Part shown: positions 1 through 9,822 of the stretch, piece by piece
How the letters are laid out: the number at the start of each line of letters is the position of its first letter
Numbering within the stretch: position 1 is the stretch's first letter
DNA from: Candidatus Limivicinus sp.
Lineage (GTDB): Bacteria; Bacillota; Clostridia; Oscillospirales; Oscillospiraceae
Assembly: GCA_029264685.1 (NCBI GenBank)
Contig: JARHZW010000091.1
Location: 1 to 64,000 of the forward strand
Length of the DNA: 64,000 bases
Reading direction: 5' to 3'
Notes under the pieces: generated by a model
Told to the model about the DNA's origin: nothing
What the model saw: only the letters and a program-made list of their open reading frames with translations
The model's database searches: none
Made by a program: the position numbers and the translations under genes

Positions 1-1026
1 ATAAACGAGCTTGAATACAATTATTTCTGCCTCATCAGAGATAAGGTGGCTTCTCAGGTACACAGAATCCAGAAAACAGCAGAGGCTGTTGCAAAGCTTG
101 ACTGCCTGTGCTCTCTGGCTGAAACTGCGGTGAGAAACGGCTACACAATGCCGGAGGTGGATATTTCAAAGGAACTCAACATTGTTGAGGGCCGCCATCC
201 GGTGGTGGAGCAGACCCTTAAAGATGTACTGTTTGTTCCCAACGACACCTATTTAAACGACAAAGAGGACAGAGTGGCTATAATTACAGGGCCCAATATG
301 GCAGGTAAATCCACCTATATGCGCCAGACCGCTCTCATTGTGCTTATGGCTCAGATAGGTTCCTTCGTTCCGGCGAAAAGCGCAACTGTGGGCATAGTTG
401 ACAGAGTGTTTACCAGAATAGGCGCATCAGATGACCTTGCGTCGGGTCAGTCCACCTTTATGGTCGAGATGAACGAAATGGCCAATATACTCAAAAACGC
501 AACGGAGAGTTCGCTGCTCATTCTTGACGAAATAGGCAGAGGCACTTCCACCTATGACGGTATGGCTATTGCCAGAGCGGTTCTGGAACACTGTGCGGAC
601 AAAAAGAGACTGGGTGCAAAGACCATGTTTGCCACTCATTACCATGAATTGTCCGCTCTTGAGGGAGAGATAAGCGGTGTCCGCAACTACAATATAACTG
701 CCAAAAAGCAGGGCGGAAATCTGGTTTTCCTGCGTAAAATCGTCAGAGGTGCCGCCGATGACAGCTACGGTATAGAGGTTGCAAAGCTGGCGGGGCTTCC
801 AAACGGAGTAATCAAAAAAGCCAAGGACTACTTAAAGGAACTGGAGGAAAACGGCATTGCGGCTCCTGTTATCCGCTCATCGGATGAAGAGGAGGAGCAG
901 ATAAGCCTTTCCGATATAGGCTTTGATGAGGTGCGGCAGATACTTACCGATACCGACATCAATACCCTTACTCCCATTGAAGCCATGAACCTGCTTTATA
1001 AGCTGCAACAGAAAGCGAGAGGCTGA
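1..1026 (+). CDS. mutS: DNA mismatch repair protein MutS, C-terminal part (5' truncated by window edge)
   Basis: Open reading frame continues to base 1; Walker A GPNMAGKSTYMRQ, STFMVEMNE, LILDEIGRGTSTYDG, ATHYHEL motifs. Confidence 0.97.
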   Translation: MNELEYNYFCLIRDKVASQVHRIQKTAEAVAKLDCLCSLAETAVRNGYTMPEVDISKELNIVEGRHPVVEQTLKDVLFVPNDTYLNDKEDRVAIITGPNMAGKSTYMRQTALIVLMAQIGSFVPAKSATVGIVDRVFTRIGASDDLASGQSTFMVEMNEMANILKNATESSLLILDEIGRGTSTYDGMAIARAVLEHCADKKRLGAKTMFATHYHELSALEGEISGVRNYNITAKKQGGNLVFLRKIVRGAADDSYGIEVAKLAGLPNGVIKKAKDYLKELEENGIAAPVIRSSDEEEEQISLSDIGFDEVRQILTDTDINTLTPIEAMNLLYKLQQKARG

Positions 1027-1027
1027 A

Positions 1028-1741
1028 ATGAACAGACAAATAGAATTTAACAGCAGTCTGACCAAAAAGGAAGCGGTGGCCGCACTTGTTTATCTGCCGG
1101 TACATATGTTTCTTCTGCCGCTTTTAATGCCTGTTTTTATGCAAAAAGGACTTATAAGCGAAACATGGGCAAATCTTCTGGTATATATTATAGGTATAGT
1201 GTATATTGGGATCTTTTGCTGGAGATTTCTCCGCAGGGATTTTGACCCCTTTATAGACAATTTTATGAACTGCGTTTTGCAGGTCTGCCTGTGCTACGGG
1301 CTTATGCTTGTGATGAACATGGTGGTAAACCTGCTGCTTTTTAAGCTTGACCCGCTGGAAAATCCCAACAATTCCGCAATTATGGATCTTGCCTCTATGG
1401 AATACGGCAAAACTGCCGCCATGGCCGTTTTTATGGCACCTATACTGGAGGAGATTTTGTTTAGAGCCGGTATTTTCGGCGTTTTGAGAAAATACAGCAG
1501 AATAGGGGCATATGCTGCCAGTATTCTTGTTTTTTCCGCTTACCATGTCTGGGGCTATGCTTTGGGCAATCCGTCTTACTGGATATATATAGTGCAGTAT
1601 ATACCGGTTTCCTATCTTCTCTGCCGTGCCTATGAAAAGTGCGGCAGCATATGGGGAAGCATAAGTCTGCACATGGTTATAAATGCCATTTCTGTTAACA
1701 TGATGCACGCCATGCAGCAGATGGCAGGCCAGCTGATGTGA
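1028..1741 (+). CDS. CPBP family intramembrane metalloprotease
   Basis: Hydrophobic protein with EEILFRAGIFG and later SAYH motifs; immediately follows mutS. Confidence 0.85.
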   Translation: MNRQIEFNSSLTKKEAVAALVYLPVHMFLLPLLMPVFMQKGLISETWANLLVYIIGIVYIGIFCWRFLRRDFDPFIDNFMNCVLQVCLCYGLMLVMNMVVNLLLFKLDPLENPNNSAIMDLASMEYGKTAAMAVFMAPILEEILFRAGIFGVLRKYSRIGAYAASILVFSAYHVWGYALGNPSYWIYIVQYIPVSYLLCRAYEKCGSIWGSISLHMVINAISVNMMHAMQQMAGQLM

Positions 1742-1742
1742 T

Positions 1743-2423
1743 ATGGAAGAATTTAAAATAGCTCCAATCGCCAGAATGGAAAGTGACTTTCCCACAAAAT
1801 TCGGCATACCCCGACAGGCTGGGATAGTTCCACGCCTGGAAAGCCGCATAGTGTTTGAACCTGAATACAGAGACATGGAGGCTTTCAGAGGAATCGAGGA
1901 TTTTTCCCACATATGGATAATCTGGCAGTTTTCGGAGAATCTGAAAAGCGGCTGGTCGCCTACCGTAAGACCGCCCAGACTTGGGGGAAACGAGAGAAAA
2001 GGGGTCTTTGCAACCCGTTCTCCCTTTAGACCCAATGCTCTGGGCCTTTCCTGTGTCAGACTTGTAAGACTGGAAAAGGACAAAAAACTGGGGCCGGTTT
2101 TATATGTGGAGGGTGCAGATCTTATGGACGGCACGCCGATAGTTGACATTAAACCCTATGTTCCCTACGCAGACTGCCACAGCGATGCCCTCTGCGGCTT
2201 TGCCCCTGACGGGGGAAAAACTCTTGAAGTATTTATTCCTGAGAAAATCGAGGATAAAATTCCCGAAAATAAGCTTCAAGCCCTTCGGGGCGTTCTGGCC
2301 AATGACCCGAGACCCAGATACCAGAATGACCCCGAGCGTGTATACGCTATGGAGTTCGGAGGCTTTGAAGTCAAATTTTCGGTAGAAAATGAGACACTTA
2401 AAGTTATAAGTGCAGAAAAATAA
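1743..2423 (+). CDS. trmO: tRNA (N6-threonylcarbamoyladenosine37-N6)-methyltransferase TrmO/TsaA family
   Basis: FPTKFGIPRQAGIVP, FSHIWIIWQF, GVFATRSPFRPNALGLSCVRL signature. Confidence 0.93.
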   Translation: MEEFKIAPIARMESDFPTKFGIPRQAGIVPRLESRIVFEPEYRDMEAFRGIEDFSHIWIIWQFSENLKSGWSPTVRPPRLGGNERKGVFATRSPFRPNALGLSCVRLVRLEKDKKLGPVLYVEGADLMDGTPIVDIKPYVPYADCHSDALCGFAPDGGKTLEVFIPEKIEDKIPENKLQALRGVLANDPRPRYQNDPERVYAMEFGGFEVKFSVENETLKVISAEK

Positions 2424-2425
2424 GC

Positions 2426-2463
2426 AAAATCCCTGAGAGAAACTATCTCTCAGGGATTTTTGC
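2426..2463 (+). terminator. Rho-independent terminator after trmO
   Basis: AAAATCCCTGAGAGA..TCTCTCAGGGATTTTT hairpin with T-run. Confidence 0.85.
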
Positions 2464-2563
2464 TTATCTGAAACAATATCTTTAAAATATTTGCAGCAGG
2501 GCTGAGGAAAAAACTCAGTCGCCAAGGTGTGAAAAAGCTTTAAACTACGGGTACAGACGGTGT

Positions 2564-3388
2564 TTAAAGTCTGTCGAAGCCGTCTTCCAGAGGCTCTTCA
2601 CGCTGCGCCTTGCGCTGAACCAGATTTTTAACCATTATCCAGTTGTAGAAAAGGAGCATCAGAGCGGCGGCGAAAAACATTATCTGAAGACCTATGTTGC
2701 GGGTGTCGGCCACGGTCATGACGCACATGGTGCAGCCCATCATTGCGTAAAACATACAGTGACCGGATTTAGGCGTTCCGAAGGCAAAGCCTGCCATGCG
2801 GAAAAAAGCCAGAATGGTAATGATGATAGCGATTATTTCGATTCCGAAAGACCAGACAACACTGTTAATGTCGTTCATTTTGTAGCAGGCAATGAGCCAG
2901 AAAGAAAACAGCACAACAGGTATTATACTCAGCACACACAGGAAAGAGGGATGAATGTTCTTCCGGTTGGCGGCGCTTAAAAGCAGGGGATAGGAAATGC
3001 CGGTAAGTATGCCCAAAACGGCTATGACCCTCAGCATACCCGGATATTTTTCCACCTCACAGGTGAGAAAAACAAGCACAGCCCCCAGACACATCAGAAC
3101 GCCTATCGCCCAGCGGAAGAAAGCGTAGGATTTTCCGTCGTTGCGGAGAGCACCGCTGAAATCTTCAGGCAGGAAGAAACGTTTTGCCCTGAAGTTATCA
3201 ACAAAGCGGATGAACATATAGGCGGAAGCCAGAATAAAAAGGGGCACGATAAAGTGAAAGACGCTTTTTTCTGCAAGCCCCGCCTCGTCAAAGGCCATCT
3301 GGTCCTGAAGCCAGCGTAGAAAAACTCCGAATGCGCCGGCGCCTAAAACATAACAGCTTATTTCAAGAGATTTTTTTTGGTTTTGCAT
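2564..3388 (-). CDS. Multi-pass membrane protein of unknown function
   Basis: 274-aa ORF with several hydrophobic segments; no family recognised. Confidence 0.7.
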   Translation of the reverse strand: MQNQKKSLEISCYVLGAGAFGVFLRWLQDQMAFDEAGLAEKSVFHFIVPLFILASAYMFIRFVDNFRAKRFFLPEDFSGALRNDGKSYAFFRWAIGVLMCLGAVLVFLTCEVEKYPGMLRVIAVLGILTGISYPLLLSAANRKNIHPSFLCVLSIIPVVLFSFWLIACYKMNDINSVVWSFGIEIIAIIITILAFFRMAGFAFGTPKSGHCMFYAMMGCTMCVMTVADTRNIGLQIMFFAAALMLLFYNWIMVKNLVQRKAQREEPLEDGFDRL

Positions 3389-3498
3389 AATTACAGTTCC
3401 GTTTCAATAGCATTGAATTACAGGGCGTGTACCCGTTGGATAAGCCCTGTGGATAATTTTATACTTTTTTACATATTCAGTCAAGCGAAAACGGAGGA

Positions 3499-4617
3499 AT
3501 GACCGTGAAGAAAACAATTATTCTGGCTTATATTGCCCTGTTTATCACTATTTTTCTGCCATATGCGGTTCAGCTGAGACAGGAGAGAGCGTCAACGGAG
3601 GAAAATCAGCAGGTACAGGCGGCGGAAAATGTGCCGCTAATAGAAGAGGACAGCAGCCATGAGAAGGAGAAAGGGACAGACGGAGAAGGCAATGCGGCCG
3701 AAAAGGAAAGCTCCGACGGGGAAAAAGCACTGCCGCAGGAGGAAGAGCAGGATAAAGGAAAGCTTCAGATTATAAGTACAAAAACGCCTGTACCGAAAAA
3801 AATAAAGGTTCTTGCAGGCGGTGAGCCTATGGAAATGGACATGCAGGAATACATAACGGGGGTTGTGGCCGCTGAAATGCCGGCGGATTTCCCCATGGAG
3901 GCTCTAAAGGCGCAGGCAGTTGCCGCAAGAAGCTATGCCCTTTACTGTGCAGGCTCCGCAAAACACGGAGACGCTCAGGTGTGCACCGATTTTAACTGCT
4001 GTCAGGCATGGATAAGTCAGGATAAGATGCGTGAAAACTGGGGAGACGAGTTTGGGGAAAAATTTGAAAAAGTAAGCTCCGCTGTTGAGGAAACCGCAGG
4101 CCAGTATCTGAGCTATGAGGGGGAGCCTGTGTTTGCGGCTTTTCATTCTTCTTCTGCCGGAGCCACGGAGGACTGCGGAAATGTCTGGAACAGCCGCCCG
4201 TACCTTATAAGCGTGGAAAGTCCCGAAAGCGAGAACAATGTTCCAAACTTCATAAGCACGCTGGAGTGTGCACCCATAGATTTCAGGGACTGCGTTTTGT
4301 CTTTAAAGCCGGAGGCGGATTTTACCGGAGCCGAAGAGGAATGGATAGGACAGTGTGAGCTTGATGACAGCGGAAGAGTAAGTAATATTACTGTTGGCAA
4401 TGTGAAAATCAGCGGAACGGAAATAAGGGAGCTTTTCTCCCTTCGGTCTACATCATTTACTCTTGAATATAAGGACGGGAAATTTCTCTTTACGGTAAAA
4501 GGCTTCGGCCACGGAGTAGGAATGAGCCAGTACGGAGCAAAGCTCATGGCCGAAAGAGGCAGAAGCTATGCTGAAATACTGGCTCATTATTACCCCGGCA
4601 CTGCGCTTACGGCCTGA
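3499..4617 (+). CDS. spoIID: SpoIID/LytB domain protein (stage II sporulation protein D-like)
   Basis: MDMQEYITGVVAAEMPADFPMEALKAQAVAARSYA and GHGVGMSQYGAKLMAERGRSYAEILAHYYPGT; N-terminal TM segment. Confidence 0.93.
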   Translation: MTVKKTIILAYIALFITIFLPYAVQLRQERASTEENQQVQAAENVPLIEEDSSHEKEKGTDGEGNAAEKESSDGEKALPQEEEQDKGKLQIISTKTPVPKKIKVLAGGEPMEMDMQEYITGVVAAEMPADFPMEALKAQAVAARSYALYCAGSAKHGDAQVCTDFNCCQAWISQDKMRENWGDEFGEKFEKVSSAVEETAGQYLSYEGEPVFAAFHSSSAGATEDCGNVWNSRPYLISVESPESENNVPNFISTLECAPIDFRDCVLSLKPEADFTGAEEEWIGQCELDDSGRVSNITVGNVKISGTEIRELFSLRSTSFTLEYKDGKFLFTVKGFGHGVGMSQYGAKLMAERGRSYAEILAHYYPGTALTA

Positions 4618-5092
4618 TGCGCCGATAGGTGCAAAAGCTGTAACGTATGCCGTTTTCCTCCATAGAGTCGGTAGCAGCTTCCAGTTTCCAGTCGGGAAGA
4701 CTGTCAAGATTTGGGAAAAAGCTGTCCGAATGGGGAGCTGATTCAATTTTTGTAATGTGTACAAGGTCGGTAAAAGGGAAAAACTGGCGGTAAATACTGG
4801 CTCCGCCTATTATGATGGTTCGCTCATGCTTTTCCGCTTCTTTCAGGGCCTCCTCCGTACTATGGACAACAGCGGCGCCCTCTATGCTTAAATCCTGCCT
4901 TGTGACCACTATGTTGAAGCGGTTTTTAAGCGGTCTGCCGCCGGGAAAGTCCTGAAGGGTTTTCCTGCCAACAATCACGGCGTTTCCCGTGGTTATATCC
5001 CTGAAATGGGCACGGTCTGCCTTTAAAACTATCTGCTGGGTGCCCTCGCTTCCTATGCCCCAGTCTGAAAATACGGCTACTATTGCTTCCAT
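4607..5092 (-). CDS. folA: Dihydrofolate reductase
   Basis: MEAIVAVFSDWGIG, HFRDITTGNAVIVGRKTLQDFPGGRPLKNR, IIIGGASIYRQF. Confidence 0.93.
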   Translation of the reverse strand: MEAIVAVFSDWGIGSEGTQQIVLKADRAHFRDITTGNAVIVGRKTLQDFPGGRPLKNRFNIVVTRQDLSIEGAAVVHSTEEALKEAEKHERTIIIGGASIYRQFFPFTDLVHITKIESAPHSDSFFPNLDSLPDWKLEAATDSMEENGIRYSFCTYRRIRP

Positions 5093-5096
5093 GGCA

Positions 5097-5927
5097 TTAA
5101 AGAGCTACCGGAATGTGACCGGTAAATTCAGTGCATTCATAGTTTTCAACGCTGAAGCTGTCCCTTGTAAATTTATAGAAATCGTCCACAGACTTGTCTA
5201 TTATAAATTGGGGAGCGGGCTTGGGCTGGTTTTTGATAAGCTCTTCTATCACCGGTACATGCCTGTCATAAATGTGGGCATCGGCTATCACATGCACCAG
5301 TTCACCTGCTTCAAGCCCTGCAATCTGAGCCATCATCATGGTCAGCACGCTGTACTGCACTACATTCCAGTTGTTTGCAGCCAGCATATCCTGAGAGCGC
5401 TGGTTTAAAATGGCGTTGAGGCGGTTGCCGCTGACATTAAAGGTCATGGAATAGGCGCAGGGGTAGAGGGCCATTTCGGACAGATCGGCAAAGTTATAGA
5501 TGTTGGTCATAATGCGGCGTGATGCCGGATTGTGCTTCAGATCCCATATGACTTTATCGACCTGATCCATATCACCCTCGGGATAATGGTGCTTAACACC
5601 CAGCTGATAACCGTAGGCCTTGCCTATGGAGCCGTTTTCATCGGCCCACGCATCCCATACACGGGTGCGCAGATCGTTTACATTGTTGCTCTTCTGCTGC
5701 CAGATCCAGAGCAGCTCGTCCACTGCGGACTTCCAGAAGGTGCGCCTTATGGTGAGAATGGGAAATTCCTTTGAAAGGTCATAGCGATTTACTATTCCGA
5801 ACTTTTTCACGGTGTGTGCAGGTGCTCCGTCCTCCCAGCGGGGACGAACCTGAAGATCGGTGTCCCATACTCCGTTTTCCAGTATATCTTTGCAGTTATT
5901 TATAAATATCTGATCTGCTAAACTCAT
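5097..5927 (-). CDS. thyA: Thymidylate synthase
   Basis: MSLADQIFINNCKDIL start with AAAGGCGGC RBS; RRIMTNIYN, ALYPCAYSMTFNV, NQRSQDM..NNWNVVQYS motifs; ORF-track start 5969 is upstream of the likely ATG. Confidence 0.93.
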   Translation of the reverse strand: MSLADQIFINNCKDILENGVWDTDLQVRPRWEDGAPAHTVKKFGIVNRYDLSKEFPILTIRRTFWKSAVDELLWIWQQKSNNVNDLRTRVWDAWADENGSIGKAYGYQLGVKHHYPEGDMDQVDKVIWDLKHNPASRRIMTNIYNFADLSEMALYPCAYSMTFNVSGNRLNAILNQRSQDMLAANNWNVVQYSVLTMMMAQIAGLEAGELVHVIADAHIYDRHVPVIEELIKNQPKPAPQFIIDKSVDDFYKFTRDSFSVENYECTEFTGHIPVAL

Positions 5928-6022
5928 TTTGATGCCGCCTTTACAGAATAATTGTCCCCATTCTAACACATGAACGGTGCCCTGTCCACAGGAATAGTAT
6001 AAACCGTGGAGGTGATGCAGAT

Positions 6023-6883
6023 GTGAGGTTTGCAGTTTTAGGCGGAGACAGAAGAATGGCTCATCTGTGCGTCTTGCTTATGAGAGACGGACATAAGGTA
6101 AGCAGCTTTGCACTGGAGAAAGCAGAGCTGCCGGAAGCAATTCCCAGAGCCGGCTGCCTGCAAAGTGCAGTTTACGGGGCGGACTGCGTGATTCTGCCCA
6201 CACCTGCCGAAAACGGCGGGCTGCTCAATACGCCATTGTCCTCGGAGCTTTTGAGCATGAAGGAAATTATAGGGGCGCTCTGGAAAGGGCAGATATTATG
6301 CGCCGGCAGGCTCAGTGACCAGAGCGCACTGGCAGCGGTGAAAGCCGGTCTGCACATTAAAGATATTATGCAGCGGCCTGATTTCGTGTACGGAAACGCA
6401 TCCGTCACGGCTGAGGGGGCACTTGAAAAGCTGATGGCAAACAGCGAAAAGAGTCTCTGGCAGTCGGATGTACTTATAACCGGCTTTGGACGAATAGGAA
6501 AACTCCTGTCCCTGCGCTTAAAGGCTCTGGGTGCAAGACCTGTGGTGGCGGCAAGGAAGGCCGACGACAGGGCATTGGCGGAAACTCTTGGCATAAGAGC
6601 GCTTGAATATGAGGCCCTTGAGGGAGAGATAGGGGATTTTGACTTTATAGTAAATACGGTTCCTGACAGAGTAATAAGCGAAGCTATGCTTTGCTGCTGC
6701 GAAAGCGGTACGGTGATACTGGAGCTTGCTTCTCCGCCGGGAGGATTTGACAAAAATCTTGCGGGGAATATAGGCCTGCGGGTGCTGTCTGCACCCGGGC
6801 TGCCCGGAAAAAGCGCTCCGTATACGGGGGCAGTGCTTATGAAAAAGGCAATATATGAAGCAATTAAAGAGCAGGAGGAATGA
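6023..6883 (+). CDS. spoVFA: Dipicolinate synthase subunit A
   Basis: MRFAVLGGDRRMAHLCVLLMRDGHKV, VLITGFGRIGKLLSLRLKALGA; adjacent to subunit B. Confidence 0.92.
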   Translation: MRFAVLGGDRRMAHLCVLLMRDGHKVSSFALEKAELPEAIPRAGCLQSAVYGADCVILPTPAENGGLLNTPLSSELLSMKEIIGALWKGQILCAGRLSDQSALAAVKAGLHIKDIMQRPDFVYGNASVTAEGALEKLMANSEKSLWQSDVLITGFGRIGKLLSLRLKALGARPVVAARKADDRALAETLGIRALEYEALEGEIGDFDFIVNTVPDRVISEAMLCCCESGTVILELASPPGGFDKNLAGNIGLRVLSAPGLPGKSAPYTGAVLMKKAIYEAIKEQEE

Positions 6884-7458
6884 ATATGGGAGAAAAACCG
6901 AAACTGGGTCTTGCCTTATGCGGCTCCTATTGCACATATGAAAAGCTGTTTGAAGCGGCCAAAGGCTTAAAAGATGCTTTTGATTTGATACCCATAATAA
7001 GCGAAACTGCGGCGAAAACTTCCAGTCGTTTCGGAACGGCGGAGGAAAACCTTGAAAAACTGAGAGCGCTCACGGGAAAAGAGCCTGTGCGGACTATAGC
7101 TGATGCAGAGCCTTTAGGGCCTGCAAAGCCTATGGCGGCGCTGCTTATCGCTCCGTGTACGGGAAACACCCTTGCAAAGCTGGCCCACGGCATAACGGAC
7201 AGTGCGGTTTTGATGGCGGCGAAAACTCACCTGAGAAACGGAAAGCCTGTAATAATAGCTCTTTCCACAAATGACGGCCTTTCAGGCTCTGCGGAAAATA
7301 TAGCCCGACTGCTAAACAGGAAAAATGTTTATTTCGTTCCCTTCGGGCAGGATGCGCCTGATAAAAAGCCCTGTTCCCTGCAGGCGGATTTTACTCTTTT
7401 AAAGGAAAGCGTAGAGGCGGCACTGGAGGGCAGACAGTTACAGCCTGTATTAAAGTAA
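6880..7458 (+). CDS. spoVFB: Dipicolinate synthase subunit B (flavoprotein family)
   Basis: GLALCGSYCTYEK, LLIAPCTGNTLAKLAHGITDSAVLMAAKTHLRNGKPVIIALSTNDGLSGSAENIARLLN; overlaps subunit A. Confidence 0.93.
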   Translation: MNMGEKPKLGLALCGSYCTYEKLFEAAKGLKDAFDLIPIISETAAKTSSRFGTAEENLEKLRALTGKEPVRTIADAEPLGPAKPMAALLIAPCTGNTLAKLAHGITDSAVLMAAKTHLRNGKPVIIALSTNDGLSGSAENIARLLNRKNVYFVPFGQDAPDKKPCSLQADFTLLKESVEAALEGRQLQPVLK

Positions 7459-7516
7459 GAAGAATCGGAAAAAACGGTCATTTGCGGAAAAGTATGCCGT
7501 TAGTTTTTCCGCAGTC

Positions 7517-7541
7517 AAAGCTCCCTTCGGGGAGCTTTTTT
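7517..7541 (+). terminator. Terminator after spoVFB
   Basis: AAAGCTCCCTTCGGGGAGCTTTTTTG. Confidence 0.85.
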
Positions 7542-7609
7542 GTTTGACCTGACACGGCGTAATCTGATATTATAATATAAATAAAATTTAACATAAGGAC
7601 CATATCAGA

Positions 7610-8686
7610 ATGAAATATAAAATAGACAGAGAAAGCGGCACAGCGGCCTATTTGCAGCTGTATGAGCAGATACGGCAGGACATAAGGGAGGGAGCGCTGA
7701 AGCCGGGGGATAAGCTGCCCTCAAAGCGCTTTACTGCCGCAGAACTGGGGGTAAGCGTTATAACCGTGGAGCACGCCTTTGAGCTGCTGGCGGATGACGG
7801 ATATATAAGCACCAGAGAGCGGAGCGGCCACTATGTGGATCTGGGGAGCTGCAAGGCGGGGGAAGCGCCCAAAAGAGCGGCGGTTTCCGATATGAGTGCG
7901 GAGCTGAAGCCGGTGGAGGATTTTCCGTTCAGCGTCTATGCCCGCACTATGCGTAAGGTGCTCAGCGACTATGACAGGCAGATACTCATTAAATCTCCCA
8001 ACTGCGGGTGTATGGAGCTGAGAGAGGCAATATCCGGATATTTGCAGAGAAGCCGTGGGCTAAAGGTGGAGCCGGAGCGAATAATAATCGGTTCAGGTTC
8101 AGAATATCTCTACTCTATGGTAGTGCAGCTTATGGGGCGGGAGCGGGTGTTCGCCCTCGAAAATCCATCCTATGAAAAGATACGCCTTGTGTATGAGGCA
8201 AACGGCGCAAAATGCCGTATGCTCACTTTGGGAGAGGAGGGGATTTTGTCGGACGAACTGGAAAACTGCGATGCAGGAATCCTGCATGTAACTCCCTTTC
8301 ACAGCTATCCCAGCGGTGTGACTGCAACGGCAGCCAAAAGACGGGAGTATGCCCAATGGGCGGAAAAGCGAAAAAGTTATATTGTTGAGGACGACTATGC
8401 AGCAGAGTTTGCCACCAGCGGAGGACAGATCGAAACCATATTTTCCATAGCGCCTGAGCGGGTCATTTATCTCAACAGCTTTTCAAAGCTCCTTGCCCCA
8501 TCGTTCCGCACAGGCTATATGCTGCTGCCCCATGAGCTTATGGAGGAATACAACAGAAAGCTTGATTTTTACTCCTGCACAGTTCCTGTTTATGACCAGT
8601 ATGTACTGGCTGAATTTATAAACGGAGGTCACATGGAGCGCTACATAAACAGAAGAAAAAGAAAGCAGCGGCAAAATCGGACTTGA
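7610..8686 (+). pseudogene. MocR-like GntR/aminotransferase fusion regulator, apparently truncated at the C terminus
   Basis: N-terminal wHTH (YLQLYEQIRQDIREGALKPGDKLPSKRFTAAELGVS) plus class I aminotransferase domain (VEDDYAAEF, LNSFSKLLAPSFRTGYMLLP); ends at GGHMERYINRRKRKQRQNRT, about 90-100 aa short of typical family length. Confidence 0.7.
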
Positions 8687-8741
8687 AAATTATGTGTTTT
8701 CGGTTTAAACTGCTAAAAAATAAAAGAAAGGGAATACTCAT

Positions 8742-9767
8742 ATGCTGTCATTTTTAAGCGATTACACTGAGGGCGCACATCCTGAGGTTCTGAAAAAACT
8801 AAATGAGTTAAACATGGTCTCTCTGCCCGGATACGGGGAGGATGAATGCTGCCGTGAGGCTAAAAACAAAATAAGAAGGTTTTGCGGACGGGACGATTTG
8901 CAGGTGCAGTTTCTCACCGGAGGCACCCAGACCAATCTGCTTGCAATTTCCACAATGCTGAAGCGATATGAGGCGGTAGTGGCGGCAGACACGGGCCACA
9001 TAAATGTACATGAGGCCGGTGCCATTGAGTTTTCAGGCCATAAGGTATTGACCCTGCCCTCAAAGGACGGAAGGGTAAGCGGCGAAGATCTGGAAGAATA
9101 CATGGAGCGATTTTACGGGGACGATACCCATGAGCATATGTGCTTTCCCGGTATGGTGTATATTTCTCACCCTACGGAGCTGGGTACACTGTACAGTAAG
9201 GCCCAGCTCACAAAACTGGCGGAGGTCTGCCGCAAATATGAGATGCCCCTGTACATGGACGGAGCACGACTGGGCTACGGCCTTGTAAGCAGTGAGAGCG
9301 ATTTGACTATTGAAGATATTGTGGAGCTGTGCGACCTGTTCTACATAGGCGGCACCAAGGTGGGCACACTTTGCGGCGAGGCGCTGATTTTCACAAAAAA
9401 CAATATGCCCCGTGGATTCAGCACCATGACAAAACAGCAGGGTGCTATGCTGGCTAAGGGCCGATTAGTGGGTATGCAGTTTGATGCGCTGTTTACAGAT
9501 GACCTGTATCTGAAAATAAGCCGCCATGCAATTAAATGCGCCATGGAGCTTAAACAGGCTTTTGTAGAAAAAGGCTATACATTATATATAGACTCGCCTA
9601 CAAACCAGCAGTTTGTAATTTTAAGCCCTGAGCAGCTTGAGCGGCTGAGTAAAATAGCTGCATTCAGCGTGTGGGAAAAAATAGACAGTCAGCATATAGC
9701 TGTTCGTTTCGTGACCAGCTGGGCCACAAGGGAAGAGGATTTAAAGGAACTCATATCCCGACTGTAA
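8742..9767 (+). CDS. ltaE: Low-specificity threonine aldolase / beta-eliminating lyase family
   Basis: MLSFLSDYTEGAHPEVL, GGTQTNLLAIS, GHINVHEAGAIEFSGHK, MDGARLGYGL, YIGGTKVGTLCGEA. Confidence 0.9.
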   Translation: MLSFLSDYTEGAHPEVLKKLNELNMVSLPGYGEDECCREAKNKIRRFCGRDDLQVQFLTGGTQTNLLAISTMLKRYEAVVAADTGHINVHEAGAIEFSGHKVLTLPSKDGRVSGEDLEEYMERFYGDDTHEHMCFPGMVYISHPTELGTLYSKAQLTKLAEVCRKYEMPLYMDGARLGYGLVSSESDLTIEDIVELCDLFYIGGTKVGTLCGEALIFTKNNMPRGFSTMTKQQGAMLAKGRLVGMQFDALFTDDLYLKISRHAIKCAMELKQAFVEKGYTLYIDSPTNQQFVILSPEQLERLSKIAAFSVWEKIDSQHIAVRFVTSWATREEDLKELISRL

Positions 9768-9783
9768 AACCCGTATTTCCGCA

Positions 9784-9819
9784 AAAAAATACCTGAACTT
9801 TAAAGTTCAGGTATTTTTT
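9784..9819. terminator. Bidirectional terminator between convergent genes
   Basis: AAAAAATACCTGAACTTTAAAGTTCAGGTATTTTTT. Confidence 0.85.
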
Positions 9820-9822
9820 GCT

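Noticed and set aside
1124-2149. 341-aa minus ORF
   Set aside because: Antisense to CPBP protease and trmO, which are well supported on the plus strand.
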